NCBI GenBank assembly: GCA_009920815.1
Contig: RFZH01000057.1
Span: 1 to 11,592, forward strand
Source of the DNA: Paracoccaceae bacterium
GTDB lineage: Bacteria; Pseudomonadota; Alphaproteobacteria; Rhodobacterales; Rhodobacteraceae
Direction: 5' to 3'
DNA length: 11,592 nt
Shown: piece by piece, positions 1 through 6,683 of the stretch
Layout: each line of letters starts with the position of its first letter
Numbering within the stretch: the stretch's first letter is position 1
Program-made: the position numbers and the translations under genes
Notes under the pieces: model-generated
Told to the model about the DNA's origin: nothing
The model's input: only the letters and a program-made list of their open reading frames with translations
Databases searched by the model: none

Positions 1-501
1 TTTGATCCAAACGTGGTCATTTATCCGATCTGGCGTTTGGTCTATTTCGTCTTTTCAGCAATCATCATTTGTGGCGTCTTTGCATTTTTGCAATTCACCA
101 CGTTCGGTATGGTCGTTCGAGCGGGCATGGCAGATCGTGAAACCGTGGGCCTTTTGGGCATCAACATTGACCGTCGCTTCACTCTCATGTTTGGCCTTGC
201 TGCCGCTGTCGCGGGTATGGCAGGTGTGATGTACACCCCGATCCTTTCACCTAATTACCACATGGGTATGGACTTTTTGGTTCTGTCCTTCGTTGTTGTT
301 GTTGTTGGTGGCATGGGGTCGCTGCCTGGTGCTGTTGCTTCGGGCTTTTTATTAGGTGTGTTGCAATCCTTTGCATCGATGAACGAAGTCAAAGCGATCC
401 TGCCAGGCATCGACCAAATTATTATTTATTTGGTTGCGATTATAATTCTGCTCACACGGCCTCGTGGCTTGATGGGCCGCAAAGGCGTGATGGAGGACTA
501 A
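1..501 (+). CDS. livH: Branched-chain-type ABC transporter permease LivH (3' part)
   Basis: This is the C-terminal 166 residues of a LivH-type inner-membrane permease; the 5' end lies outside the window, and family members are usually about 300 residues. The reading frame is open from base 1. Visible family features are the cytoplasmic-loop stretch VVRAGMADRETVGLLGINI, which is the coupling region to the ATPases, and the Gly-rich membrane stretch VVVVVGGMGSLPGAVASGFL. The C-terminus is a hydrophobic segment followed by RPRGLMGRKGV, a typical LivH ending. Its stop lies 3 bases before livM, and the livM ribosome binding site is inside its last codons, so the two are co-transcribed. The transported substrate cannot be read from the permease; the HAAT family includes amino acid, urea and amide importers. 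Confidence 0.9.
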   Translation, partial: FDPNVVIYPIWRLVYFVFSAIIICGVFAFLQFTTFGMVVRAGMADRETVGLLGINIDRRFTLMFGLAAAVAGMAGVMYTPILSPNYHMGMDFLVLSFVVVVVGGMGSLPGAVASGFLLGVLQSFASMNEVKAILPGIDQIIIYLVAIIILLTRPRGLMGRKGVMED

Positions 502-504
502 TCC

Positions 505-1680
505 ATGTTCGGACTAGACAAAAAAGACACCAGACTATTAATGGTCGTAGCAATAATAACTTTTTGCGCCCCGATCCTTCTAAACCCGTTTCCTACCGAA
601 AGTGCTCTAGCGCAGTTTAACGCGGGGTATCCTGACCTTATGCAACGATTTGTTATATTTGGTATATTTGCCATTGGCTTTAACATTTTGTTCGGTTTGA
701 CTGGCTATCTGTCATTCGGACACGCTGCGTTCTTGGGCGTCGGTTCATACTCAGCTGTTTGGATGTTCAAACTTCTGAGCTACAATGTCATTCCCGCGAT
801 CATCTTTTCTGTGCTTACCGCAGGTATATTTGCTGTTGTGATTGGATATATATCGCTTCGCCGTTCGGGTATTTACTTTTCAATATTGACACTTGCCTTT
901 GCACAGATGTCTTACAGTTTAGCATATTCTGTTCTTACACCAATAACCAACGGTGAAACCGGATTGCAGGTTTACGGAAATGACCCGCAATACCTGAAAG
1001 GGGATGGTCCGGACGTCACGCATTTATTTGGATTAGAAATGCGTTCAACAGCTGAAATCAACCTCGGCGCTTGGACATTCGATTTTTCAATCGGATATTA
1101 CATGTGTGCAATCATCATGTTGATTTCCTTTTACCTAGCGATCCGCGTGTTTCGGTCACCTTTCGGCCTAATGTTGCGCGCAATCAAAGCGAACCAAACA
1201 CGCTTGAACTATACTGGTATTTCACCACGTCCTTATATGTTGGCCGCGTTCGTTATCTCGGGCATGTATGCTGGTCTGGCAGGTGGTTTGTTGGCAGCAA
1301 TGGACCCATTGGCCGGTGCCGAGCGTATGCAGTGGACCGCATCTGGCGAAGTTGTTTTGATGACCATCTTGGGGGGCGTCGGGACCTTGCTCGGACCAGT
1401 TCTTGGTGCAGGCTTCATAAAATATGCAGAAAACATCTTTTCCAAGATCAACGAAAATATTCTACACAGCTGGTTCAGCTTTTTGCCTGATGGGATTGAA
1501 GAAGCCATTGTGTGGATTTTTGCACGTTTCGTTGGAGAAGGTTGGCATTTGACCTTGGGCTTGATGTTTATGTTAATCGTTATCTTTCTGCCAGGTGGCC
1601 TTGTCGAAGGTGGCCAGCGTATTGCGCGACTGCTTGGCAGCAAAAATAAAAATGCCTCTGACTCGACATCTGCGGAATAA
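505..1680 (+). CDS. livM: Branched-chain-type ABC transporter permease LivM
   Basis: This is the second permease subunit of the HAAT-type importer, 391 residues, expected in the inner membrane as a heterodimer with LivH. The diagnostic LivM stretch NILFGLTGYLSFGHAAFLGV lies near residues 58-77. A second conserved stretch, EVVLMTILGGVGTLLGPVLG, lies near residues 286-305. Many hydrophobic segments alternate with short charged loops, and the C-terminus is a hydrophilic tail of about 20 residues rich in Lys, Asn and Ser. The start ATG is preceded by GGAGG (492-496) at 8 bases, placed inside the end of livH. The stop codon abuts the GGAG that serves livG, a stop/ribosome-binding-site arrangement repeated at the next junction. 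Nothing appears broken. Confidence 0.92.
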   Translation: MFGLDKKDTRLLMVVAIITFCAPILLNPFPTESALAQFNAGYPDLMQRFVIFGIFAIGFNILFGLTGYLSFGHAAFLGVGSYSAVWMFKLLSYNVIPAIIFSVLTAGIFAVVIGYISLRRSGIYFSILTLAFAQMSYSLAYSVLTPITNGETGLQVYGNDPQYLKGDGPDVTHLFGLEMRSTAEINLGAWTFDFSIGYYMCAIIMLISFYLAIRVFRSPFGLMLRAIKANQTRLNYTGISPRPYMLAAFVISGMYAGLAGGLLAAMDPLAGAERMQWTASGEVVLMTILGGVGTLLGPVLGAGFIKYAENIFSKINENILHSWFSFLPDGIEEAIVWIFARFVGEGWHLTLGLMFMLIVIFLPGGLVEGGQRIARLLGSKNKNASDSTSAE

Positions 1681-1692
1681 GGAGAACAACGA

Positions 1693-2451
1693 ATGGGTAT
1701 CCTTGATATCAAAGACGTAGGTAAGCGTTTTGGCGGCCTACAAGCCTTGGGTGATGTAAACCTAAGTGTTGCAGAAAATACCTGTCACGCCATTATTGGG
1801 CCGAACGGTGCAGGCAAATCAACGTTGCTGAATTGTTTGATCGGTAAATTGATCCCTGACACGGGCAGCGTGATGTTTGACGGCCAATCTGTGTTGGGTC
1901 GTTCAGCGCACGAAATTTGTCAAATGGGCATTTCTCGCGTGTTCCAAACACCAGAAATTTTCAGTGACTTAACAGTGATCGAAAATATGATGATCCCGAT
2001 TTTTGCCAAACGCGATGGGTCTTTCAAACTGGATGGCATCAGCGCCTTCATGAAACACAAAGCCGTTTTGGAACAAGCGGAACAGATGCTGGAAGACATG
2101 AATATGGCTGATAAGCGCTACATGAATGCTGCTTCGATGTCACGCGGCGACAAACGTCGTTTAGAAATCGGCATGTGTTTGTCGCAAAATCCACGTCTGT
2201 TGTTGTTGGATGAACCGACGGCGGGTATGGCACGCGCAGACACCAACAACACAATTGATCTGTTAAAACAGATCAAAGACGAACGCGACATTACCATCGC
2301 GATCATTGAACACGACATGCATGTTGTGTTCTCGCTCGCAGATCGGATCACTGTTTTGGCCCAAGGCACCCCCTTGGTCGAAGATACGCCCGAAAACATT
2401 AAAGGTCACCCAAAGGTAAAAGAAGCCTACTTGGGCGAAGCACAGCATTAA
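1693..2451 (+). CDS. livG: Branched-chain-type ABC transporter ATPase LivG
   Basis: This is an ATP-binding subunit of 252 residues, the usual LivG length, energising the LivHM channel from the cytoplasm. Walker A is GPNGAGKST at residues 36-44, Walker B is LLLLDEP with Asp173-Glu174, and the switch His is His207 in IIEHD. The ABC signature is MSRGDKR at about 149-155 rather than LSGGQ. LivG proteins often have a variant there, so this probably marks a subfamily rather than a defect. The ribosome binding site GGAGAA (1681-1686) directly follows the livM stop and lies 6 bases before the ATG. The C-terminal ENIKGHPKVKEAYLG is the usual LivG tail. The gene sits between livM and livF in one transcription unit. 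Confidence 0.93.
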   Translation: MGILDIKDVGKRFGGLQALGDVNLSVAENTCHAIIGPNGAGKSTLLNCLIGKLIPDTGSVMFDGQSVLGRSAHEICQMGISRVFQTPEIFSDLTVIENMMIPIFAKRDGSFKLDGISAFMKHKAVLEQAEQMLEDMNMADKRYMNAASMSRGDKRRLEIGMCLSQNPRLLLLDEPTAGMARADTNNTIDLLKQIKDERDITIAIIEHDMHVVFSLADRITVLAQGTPLVEDTPENIKGHPKVKEAYLGEAQH

Positions 2452-2463
2452 GGAGAATAGACA

Positions 2464-3201
2464 ATGAGTGGAAATCTTGCATTAGAGACGCATGCCCCCG
2501 CCTATTTGTCGGTTCACGACATTCATGCGTATTATGGCGAAAGTTATATTGTACAGGGAGTTTCCTTTAACGTGCACGAAGGCGAAATTTTGGCTCTTCT
2601 CGGCCGAAATGGTGCGGGAAAGACATCAACCCTTCGCACAATCGCGCGCTTAGACGATCCGCAACTGCACCGTGGTGAAATCTGGCTGGATCATAAGCAT
2701 CTGCATACAATGACCAGTTACGAAGCCGCCGTAAACGGCATCGCGATGGTTCCAGAAGATCGTCGTATCATTCCTGGCCTGACCGTGGAAGAAAACTTGC
2801 AATTGGCCCAGATTGTCGAACCAATTGGCTGGGGTCTTGATCGTATATATGATTTGTTCCCGCGCCTAGGCGAGAGGCGCAAACAAGAAGGCGTGACGCT
2901 GTCTGGTGGCGAACAGCAAATGTTGTCAATCGCTCGGGCCCTAGCCCGCGACATCAAAGTTTTGTTGCTAGATGAACCTTACGAAGGCTTGGCACCCGTT
3001 ATCGTTGATGAGATCGAAAAAACACTTCGCATCATCAAAGAACAAGGTATCACCACGATCATCGTTGAACAAAATGCTGTGCGTGCGCTGAAACTGTCCG
3101 ACCGCGCGGTTATTTTGGACACTGGCAGCGTCGTGTTTGATGGCACAGCCAAAGAAGTCCTAGACAACGCTGATCTACGCGCCGAATATCTTGCAATCTG
3201 A
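2464..3201 (+). CDS. livF: Branched-chain-type ABC transporter ATPase LivF
   Basis: This is the second ATPase subunit, 245 residues, pairing with LivG. Walker A is GRNGAGKTS at residues 47-55, the signature is LSGGEQQ at 146-152, and Walker B is LLLDEP with Asp170-Glu171. The segment after Walker B reads YEGLAP, a LivF hallmark, and the switch position is VEQN rather than His, which is normal for LivF. The N-terminus carries about 14 extra residues before the fold begins at YLSVHDI. The start ATG has GGAGAA (2452-2457) directly after the livG stop, 6 bases upstream, so I keep this start. It is the last transporter gene; an 81-base gap containing a hairpin separates it from acs. Confidence 0.93.
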   Translation: MSGNLALETHAPAYLSVHDIHAYYGESYIVQGVSFNVHEGEILALLGRNGAGKTSTLRTIARLDDPQLHRGEIWLDHKHLHTMTSYEAAVNGIAMVPEDRRIIPGLTVEENLQLAQIVEPIGWGLDRIYDLFPRLGERRKQEGVTLSGGEQQMLSIARALARDIKVLLLDEPYEGLAPVIVDEIEKTLRIIKEQGITTIIVEQNAVRALKLSDRAVILDTGSVVFDGTAKEVLDNADLRAEYLAI

Positions 3202-3208
3202 TTGCGAC

Positions 3209-3241
3209 GGTTCCAAGGTCTCATAGACAGGTCTTGGAACC
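3209..3241 (+). promoter_or_regulatory. Hairpin between livF and acs
   Basis: A perfect 9-bp inverted repeat, GGTTCCAAG (3209-3217) against CTTGGAACC (3233-3241), can be extended inward by G-T wobbles and two Watson-Crick pairs to about 13 bp with a 7-base loop. The bases that follow (CATACCATACATCCC) contain no T run, so this is not a standard intrinsic terminator. It could be a weak terminator, a processing or stabilising element that sets the livF:acs expression ratio, or an operator. No convincing acs promoter is visible in the remaining intergenic bases. Confidence 0.6.
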
Positions 3242-3282
3242 CATACCATACATCCCATATCTAAAATTTCAGAGGGGAAATT

Positions 3283-5229
3283 ATGTCTGATAAAATGTAC
3301 CCACCCAGTGCAGGTTTCATTGCAAACGCACATATTAACAAAGAACAATACGACACCATGTATGCCGCATCGATCAATGATCCAGATGCATTTTGGGCGG
3401 AACATGGCAAACGTGTCGATTGGATCAAGCCCTTTACCAAGGTAAAAAATGTAAATTACTCTTATCCGGACGTGTCGATCAAATGGTTCGAGGACGGAGA
3501 ATTAAACGTCGCTGCCAACTGCGTTGACCGTCACTTGGCCAATCGCGCTGATCAAACTGCGATCATCTGGGAAGGCGACAATCCAAACGATAGCAAGCAC
3601 ATTTCGTATCGTGAATTGTCTGAGAACGTCAATAAACTGGCCAACGTCTATAAATCTATGGGCGTCGGCAAAGGCGACCGCGTCGTGCTCTATATGCCGA
3701 TGATCCCAGAGGCGGCCTATGCGATGTTGGCATGTGCACGCATTGGCGCAATTCATTCAATCGTGTTCGCGGGTTTTTCCCCCGAAGCTTTGGCAGCACG
3801 TGTAGATGGCTGTAAAGCATCGCTTATCGTCACGGCCGACGAAGCACCCCGTGGTGGTCGTAACACGCCATTAAAGACCAACGTCGACAAAGCACTGGCA
3901 ATCTGTGGCGATGTGCAAACCTTGGTTGTGGAACGCACTGGCGCTGACGTCGGCATGGTCGATGGACGCGATCATTCTTATTCTGCGGCGATGGCCAAAG
4001 CCTCTGCTGACTGTGCACCCGAGCCTATGAACGCCGAAGATCCGCTGTTCATCCTGTATACCTCTGGGTCCACAGGCGCACCGAAGGGCGTTGTGCATAC
4101 AACAGGCGGCTATTTGGTTTGGGCGTCAATGACGCATGAACTGGTCTTTGATTACCACGAGGGCGACATTTACTGGTGTACCGCTGACGTGGGCTGGGTC
4201 ACCGGTCATAGCTATATCGTTTATGGCCCCTTGGCCAATGGCGCGACCACATTGATGTTCGAAGGTGTCCCCACCTACCCCGACGCATCGCGGTTCTGGC
4301 AGGTTTGCGAAAAACACAAAGTTAACCAATTCTACACTGCCCCAACAGCAATCCGCGCATTGATGGGACAAGGCAAAGAATTCGTTGAAAAATGTGATTT
4401 GTCATCGTTGAAAGTGCTGGGCACCGTGGGCGAACCCATCAACCCAGAAGCATGGCATTGGTATAATGACGTGGTCGGCAAAGGAAACTGTCCCATCGTT
4501 GACACGTGGTGGCAAACCGAAACGGGTGGTCACCTGTTGACCCCACTTCCCGGTGTGACCGCGACCAAGCCAGGATCTGCGACGACGCCATTCTTTGGTG
4601 CGCAACCTGTTCTGTTGGATCCACAGTCAGGCGCTGAAATCACCGAGACCGCAGGCGAAGGCGTTTTGTGCATGAAAGACAGCTGGCCCGGTCAAATGCG
4701 CACGGTTTATGGCGATCACGAACGGTTCGTGAAAACCTATTTCGCCGATTACAAAGGGTACTATTTCACAGGTGATGGATGCCGGCGTGACCAAGATGGC
4801 TATTACTGGATCACAGGTCGCGTCGATGACGTGATAAACGTGTCTGGCCACCGCATGGGTACGGCTGAGGTCGAAAGCGCACTTGTCGCACATCCAAAGG
4901 TATCTGAATCAGCTGTCGTTGGATATCCTCATGACATCAAAGGCCAAGGCATTTATTGCTATGTTACCTTGATGGCGGGTGAAGAACCAAACGATGAATT
5001 GCGTACCGAACTTCGTAATTGGGTCCGGAAAGAAATTGGTCCAATTGCATCACCAGATCTTATCCAGTGGGCTCCAGGGCTGCCTAAGACACGCTCGGGC
5101 AAGATCATGCGTCGTATCCTGCGCAAGATCGCTGAAGATGATTTCGGTGCGTTGGGCGACACATCAACATTGGCGGATCCATCAGTGGTTGACGATTTAA
5201 TCAACAACCGAATGAACCGCAAATCTTAA
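3283..5229 (+). CDS. acs: Acetyl-CoA synthetase (AMP-forming)
   Basis: This cytoplasmic enzyme activates acetate with ATP and CoA to acetyl-CoA via acetyl-AMP. At 648 residues it has the full family length. The P-loop-like motif YTSGSTGAPKG is at 259-269. The acetate-pocket residues are all present: Trp305-Val306-Thr307, Val382 and Trp410 within DTWWQTETGG. They correspond to the residues that fix acetate specificity in Salmonella Acs, so a small acid (acetate, possibly propionate) is the likely substrate. The hinge region GDGCRRDQDGYYWITGRVDD and the C-terminal PKTRSGKIMRR follow. Lys607 in the latter is the catalytic lysine that is reversibly acetylated in this family. GAGGGGA at 3272-3278 supports the ATG. 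It lies downstream of the transporter operon in the same direction and ends at a strong terminator. Confidence 0.96.
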   Translation: MSDKMYPPSAGFIANAHINKEQYDTMYAASINDPDAFWAEHGKRVDWIKPFTKVKNVNYSYPDVSIKWFEDGELNVAANCVDRHLANRADQTAIIWEGDNPNDSKHISYRELSENVNKLANVYKSMGVGKGDRVVLYMPMIPEAAYAMLACARIGAIHSIVFAGFSPEALAARVDGCKASLIVTADEAPRGGRNTPLKTNVDKALAICGDVQTLVVERTGADVGMVDGRDHSYSAAMAKASADCAPEPMNAEDPLFILYTSGSTGAPKGVVHTTGGYLVWASMTHELVFDYHEGDIYWCTADVGWVTGHSYIVYGPLANGATTLMFEGVPTYPDASRFWQVCEKHKVNQFYTAPTAIRALMGQGKEFVEKCDLSSLKVLGTVGEPINPEAWHWYNDVVGKGNCPIVDTWWQTETGGHLLTPLPGVTATKPGSATTPFFGAQPVLLDPQSGAEITETAGEGVLCMKDSWPGQMRTVYGDHERFVKTYFADYKGYYFTGDGCRRDQDGYYWITGRVDDVINVSGHRMGTAEVESALVAHPKVSESAVVGYPHDIKGQGIYCYVTLMAGEEPNDELRTELRNWVRKEIGPIASPDLIQWAPGLPKTRSGKIMRRILRKIAEDDFGALGDTSTLADPSVVDDLINNRMNRKS

Positions 5230-5232
5230 ATA

Positions 5233-5261
5233 AAAATGGCCGCCAAATTGGCGGCCATTTT
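5233..5261. terminator. Bidirectional intrinsic terminator after acs
   Basis: A perfect 12-bp stem, 5233-5244 against 5250-5261 with core GGCCGCC/GGCGGCC, has a 5-base loop (AAATT). It is flanked by TTTTCTTT on the + strand and by a T-rich run on the - strand. It starts 4 bases after the acs stop and lies 15 bases beyond the stop of the small - strand gene at 5276-5374, so it can serve both convergent genes. Confidence 0.9.
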
Positions 5262-5275
5262 CTTTATTGCGATTG

Positions 5276-5374
5276 TTAACCTGCTCCTCCGCCTGCCCAC
5301 GCGACGACGGGCATGATCAAACTGACAGATGCAGGAACAGTAAGTAAAATCGAGCAAATGATTTTCTTTTTCAT
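5276..5374 (-). CDS. Small hydrophobic, signal-peptide-like protein (32 aa)
   Basis: I do not recognise this gene. It encodes 32 residues. A basic start (MKKK) leads into a hydrophobic core of about 20 residues with one Cys (residue 7) and two Pro, then VVAWAGGGAG at the C-terminus. AWA followed by Gly resembles a signal peptidase I site, which would leave only about five residues; otherwise it would be a one-span membrane peptide with a Gly tail. AGGAG (5388-5384) lies 9 bases before the ATG, a strong ribosome binding site in AT-rich surroundings. The stop is followed at once by the acs bidirectional terminator. A possible promoter is CCCCAA...ATTGTA read on the - strand (TTGGGG, 15 bases, TACAAT; 5451-5425), but the spacing is short. 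Either an intact tiny gene or the remnant of a secreted protein is possible; the well-placed start and terminator favour a real gene. Confidence 0.5.
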   Translation of the reverse strand: MKKKIICSILLTVPASVSLIMPVVAWAGGGAG

Positions 5375-5475
5375 TTTTAATTTCTCCTGATTGGACCATC
5401 TTTGTGGTAAGTTTTTCTAACCAAATTGTAGAACAAACAAAATTACCCCAAAGGGGCACATTATCGGGATAGTAT

Positions 5476-5504
5476 AAAAAAACCTGCCTAATTATAGGCA
5501 GGTT
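5476..5504 (-). terminator. Intrinsic terminator of efp
   Basis: A perfect 10-bp stem, AACCTGCCTA (5481-5490) against TAGGCAGGTT (5495-5504), has the loop ATTA. On the - strand it is followed by seven T (complement of A5476-5482). It lies about 40 bases beyond the efp stop, and also separates efp from the small gene downstream. Confidence 0.9.
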
Positions 5505-5541
5505 ATCTATGACCTGTCGCTGATTTTTGCTGAAACAGATT

Positions 5542-6105
5542 TTACGCTCGTTCAGAATATTCCATGATCTCAGTGTTTACGATGATCATTTCATCTTGTG
5601 CGATGAATGGCGGCACCATCACTTTTACGCCATTGTCCAGAATAGCAGGCTTGAAACTATTTGCAGCTGTTTGCCCTTTGATGACAGGCTCAGTTTCAAC
5701 AACTTTGCATGTCACCTTCTGTGGCAGCGTCGCGTTTAGCGCTTCCTCGTCATAGAATTCGACGACAATAGTCATGCCGTCTTGCAAAAATGGACGGCGC
5801 TCACCTAACAATTCCGCAGGCAATTCAATTTGTTCGTATGTCTCAGTGTCCATAAACACCAACATCCCGTCAGTTTCATACAGGAACTGTTGATCTTTTT
5901 GTTCAAGGCGCACACGCTCGACTTTGTCCGCGCTGCGAAAACGCTCGTTCAACTTGGTTCCGTTGCGCAGGTTGCGCAATTCAACTTGGGCAAATGCACC
6001 CCCTTTTCCAGGTTTCACATGGTCAACTTTGACAGCTGCCCAAAGGCCGCCCTCGTGCTCTAATACGTTACCTGGGCGAATTTCATTACCGTTGATTTTT
6101 GGCAT
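5542..6105 (-). CDS. efp: Translation elongation factor P
   Basis: EF-P binds the ribosome between the P and E sites and rescues stalling at polyproline stretches. The product is 187 residues, the normal length. The N-terminal domain runs MPKINGNEIRPGNVLEHEGG and carries the tip loop VKPGKGGAF with Lys34, the residue that is beta-lysylated by EpmA/EpmB in bacteria with this PGKGG-type loop. The OB domains follow, with the C-terminal motif PPFIAQDEMIIVNTEIMEY. The frame stays open 23 codons further upstream to 6174, but the family start is MPKING and AAAGGG (6119-6114) lies 8 bases before that ATG, so I use 6105. Transcription is divergent from the DUF6280 gene, and a terminator follows the stop. 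Modification enzymes are not in the window. Confidence 0.96.
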   Translation of the reverse strand: MPKINGNEIRPGNVLEHEGGLWAAVKVDHVKPGKGGAFAQVELRNLRNGTKLNERFRSADKVERVRLEQKDQQFLYETDGMLVFMDTETYEQIELPAELLGERRPFLQDGMTIVVEFYDEEALNATLPQKVTCKVVETEPVIKGQTAANSFKPAILDNGVKVMVPPFIAQDEMIIVNTEIMEYSERA

Positions 6106-6145
6106 AGCTAAAACCCTTTGAAAGGTTGATGTTTCATTAATCGCC

Positions 6146-6175
6146 CCTATATATTGTGAGACTTGCCTTGGCAAG
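6146..6175 (-). promoter_or_regulatory. Probable efp promoter with overlapping palindrome
   Basis: On the - strand TTGCCA (6174-6169) and TATAGG (6151-6146) are separated by exactly 17 bases, a sigma-70-like arrangement about 40 bases upstream of the efp start. The -35 element is embedded in a 14-base palindrome, CTTGCC TT GGCAAG (6162-6175), which could be an operator. The word ATATATTG occurs at 6149-6156 and again at 6182-6189, 33 bases apart, flanking the palindrome. This is pattern reading only; no known regulator site is claimed. Confidence 0.5.
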
Positions 6176-6259
6176 CAAACGATATATTGGTGCTTTAGTT
6201 AAATGCTATGCAAAAAACGCATAAGAGCTTTGCAAATAAAAGCTACCCGAATCGTTTTT

Positions 6260-6289
6260 TTTTAGGCATAAGCACCTTCACGCCTAAAA
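6260..6289 (+). repeat. Inverted repeat in the DUF6280 gene leader
   Basis: TTTTAGGC (6260-6267) and GCCTAAAA (6282-6289) form a perfect 8-bp dyad with a 14-base loop, 28 bases before the DUF6280 start codon. A run of nine T (6255-6263) overlaps its left arm. Upstream lie smaller dyads, TATGC/GCATA (6207-6211/6219-6223) and AGCTTT/AAAGCT (6226-6231/6239-6244). The element may shape the mRNA leader. It is not a terminator for either strand, because the T run precedes rather than follows the stem. Confidence 0.45.
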
Positions 6290-6317
6290 GACAAGTAGAT
6301 GATAAAAGGACGACGAG

Positions 6318-6638
6318 ATGAGCAATTTCGTTGATGCAACAGCTTTCAACGCCGAACAAGGCAACCGCGCACGCAAACTTTTTGCGGCGGTCGTTCTTGC
6401 TGCGCTGGATGATGCGATTGCAGATGACAAGAAATACGGAAATGGCCCAGAACAAATTGCACGCTGGGCGCGTTCGCGTGATGGACGTGAAGTTTTGTCC
6501 TGTGCGGGCATCGATCCAAATGAACGCGTTGTCGAAGGCCTGATGGCGTTCGTGGCAAAGGGTGTTCGTACATCGGTCGCGTTGTCGCGCGAAGAAAGCG
6601 AACGTCGCAACGCAGCTATGCAAGCAGAAGCAGCATAA
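6318..6638 (+). CDS. DUF6280-type conserved small protein (106 aa)
   Basis: This is a small cytoplasmic-looking protein with no signal peptide or membrane segment, of unknown function. From memory it matches the DUF6280 family common in Rhodobacteraceae. Conserved-looking stretches are the N-terminal NFVDATAFNAEQGNRARKLF, then AALDDAIADDKKYGNGPEQI, WARSRDGREVLSCAGIDP and a C-terminal KGVRTSVALSREESERRN. The helical, charged composition and single Cys suggest a compact all-alpha protein; no catalytic motif is visible. AAAGGA (6305-6310) lies 7 bases before the ATG. The gene is alone on this strand, divergent from efp and convergent with the PopZ-like gene, with which it shares a terminator. 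The family assignment is by recall and function is not inferred. Confidence 0.75.
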   Translation: MSNFVDATAFNAEQGNRARKLFAAVVLAALDDAIADDKKYGNGPEQIARWARSRDGREVLSCAGIDPNERVVEGLMAFVAKGVRTSVALSREESERRNAAMQAEAA

Positions 6639-6655
6639 ACACTATAGAATTAATT

Positions 6656-6683
6656 AAAAACGCGGCCTTAGCGCCGCGTTTTT
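6656..6683. terminator. Bidirectional intrinsic terminator, DUF6280 / PopZ-like genes
   Basis: An 11-bp stem, AAAAACGCGGC (6656-6666) against GCCGCGTTTTT (6673-6683), has a 6-base loop (CTTAGC). A T run on the + strand and an A run on the left make it usable from both sides. It lies 17 bases after the DUF6280 stop and overlaps the last two bases of the PopZ-like gene's stop codon. Confidence 0.88.

Noticed and set aside
1233..1712. 159-codon open frame on the - strand inside livM.
   Set aside because: It is antisense to clear LivM coding sequence, with Pro/Lys/Ser-rich shadow composition and no start signal.
3234..3263. TTGGAA and TATCTA 18 bases apart as an acs promoter.
   Set aside because: Poor match to consensus, and the -35 would lie inside the hairpin arm; not strong enough to annotate.
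5226..5459. 77-codon open frame on the - strand between efp and acs (starts MPLWGNF).
   Set aside because: It has no ribosome binding site, ends by reading through the acs terminator stem, and overlaps in another frame the better-supported 32-codon gene.
6106..6174. Upstream in-frame extension of efp by 23 codons.
   Set aside because: EF-P proteins start at MPKING, the internal ATG has a good AAAGGG, and the extension covers the likely -10 region (6146-6151).
6203..6265. 20-codon + strand frame upstream of the DUF6280 gene (MLCKKRIRALQ...), a possible leader peptide.
   Set aside because: There is no ribosome binding site, the end runs into the T tract, and nothing indicates attenuation-type codons.
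6243..6623. Long open frames on the - strand opposite the DUF6280 gene.
   Set aside because: They are shadows of the + strand gene, lack ribosome binding sites and have Cys/Arg-rich composition unlike real proteins.
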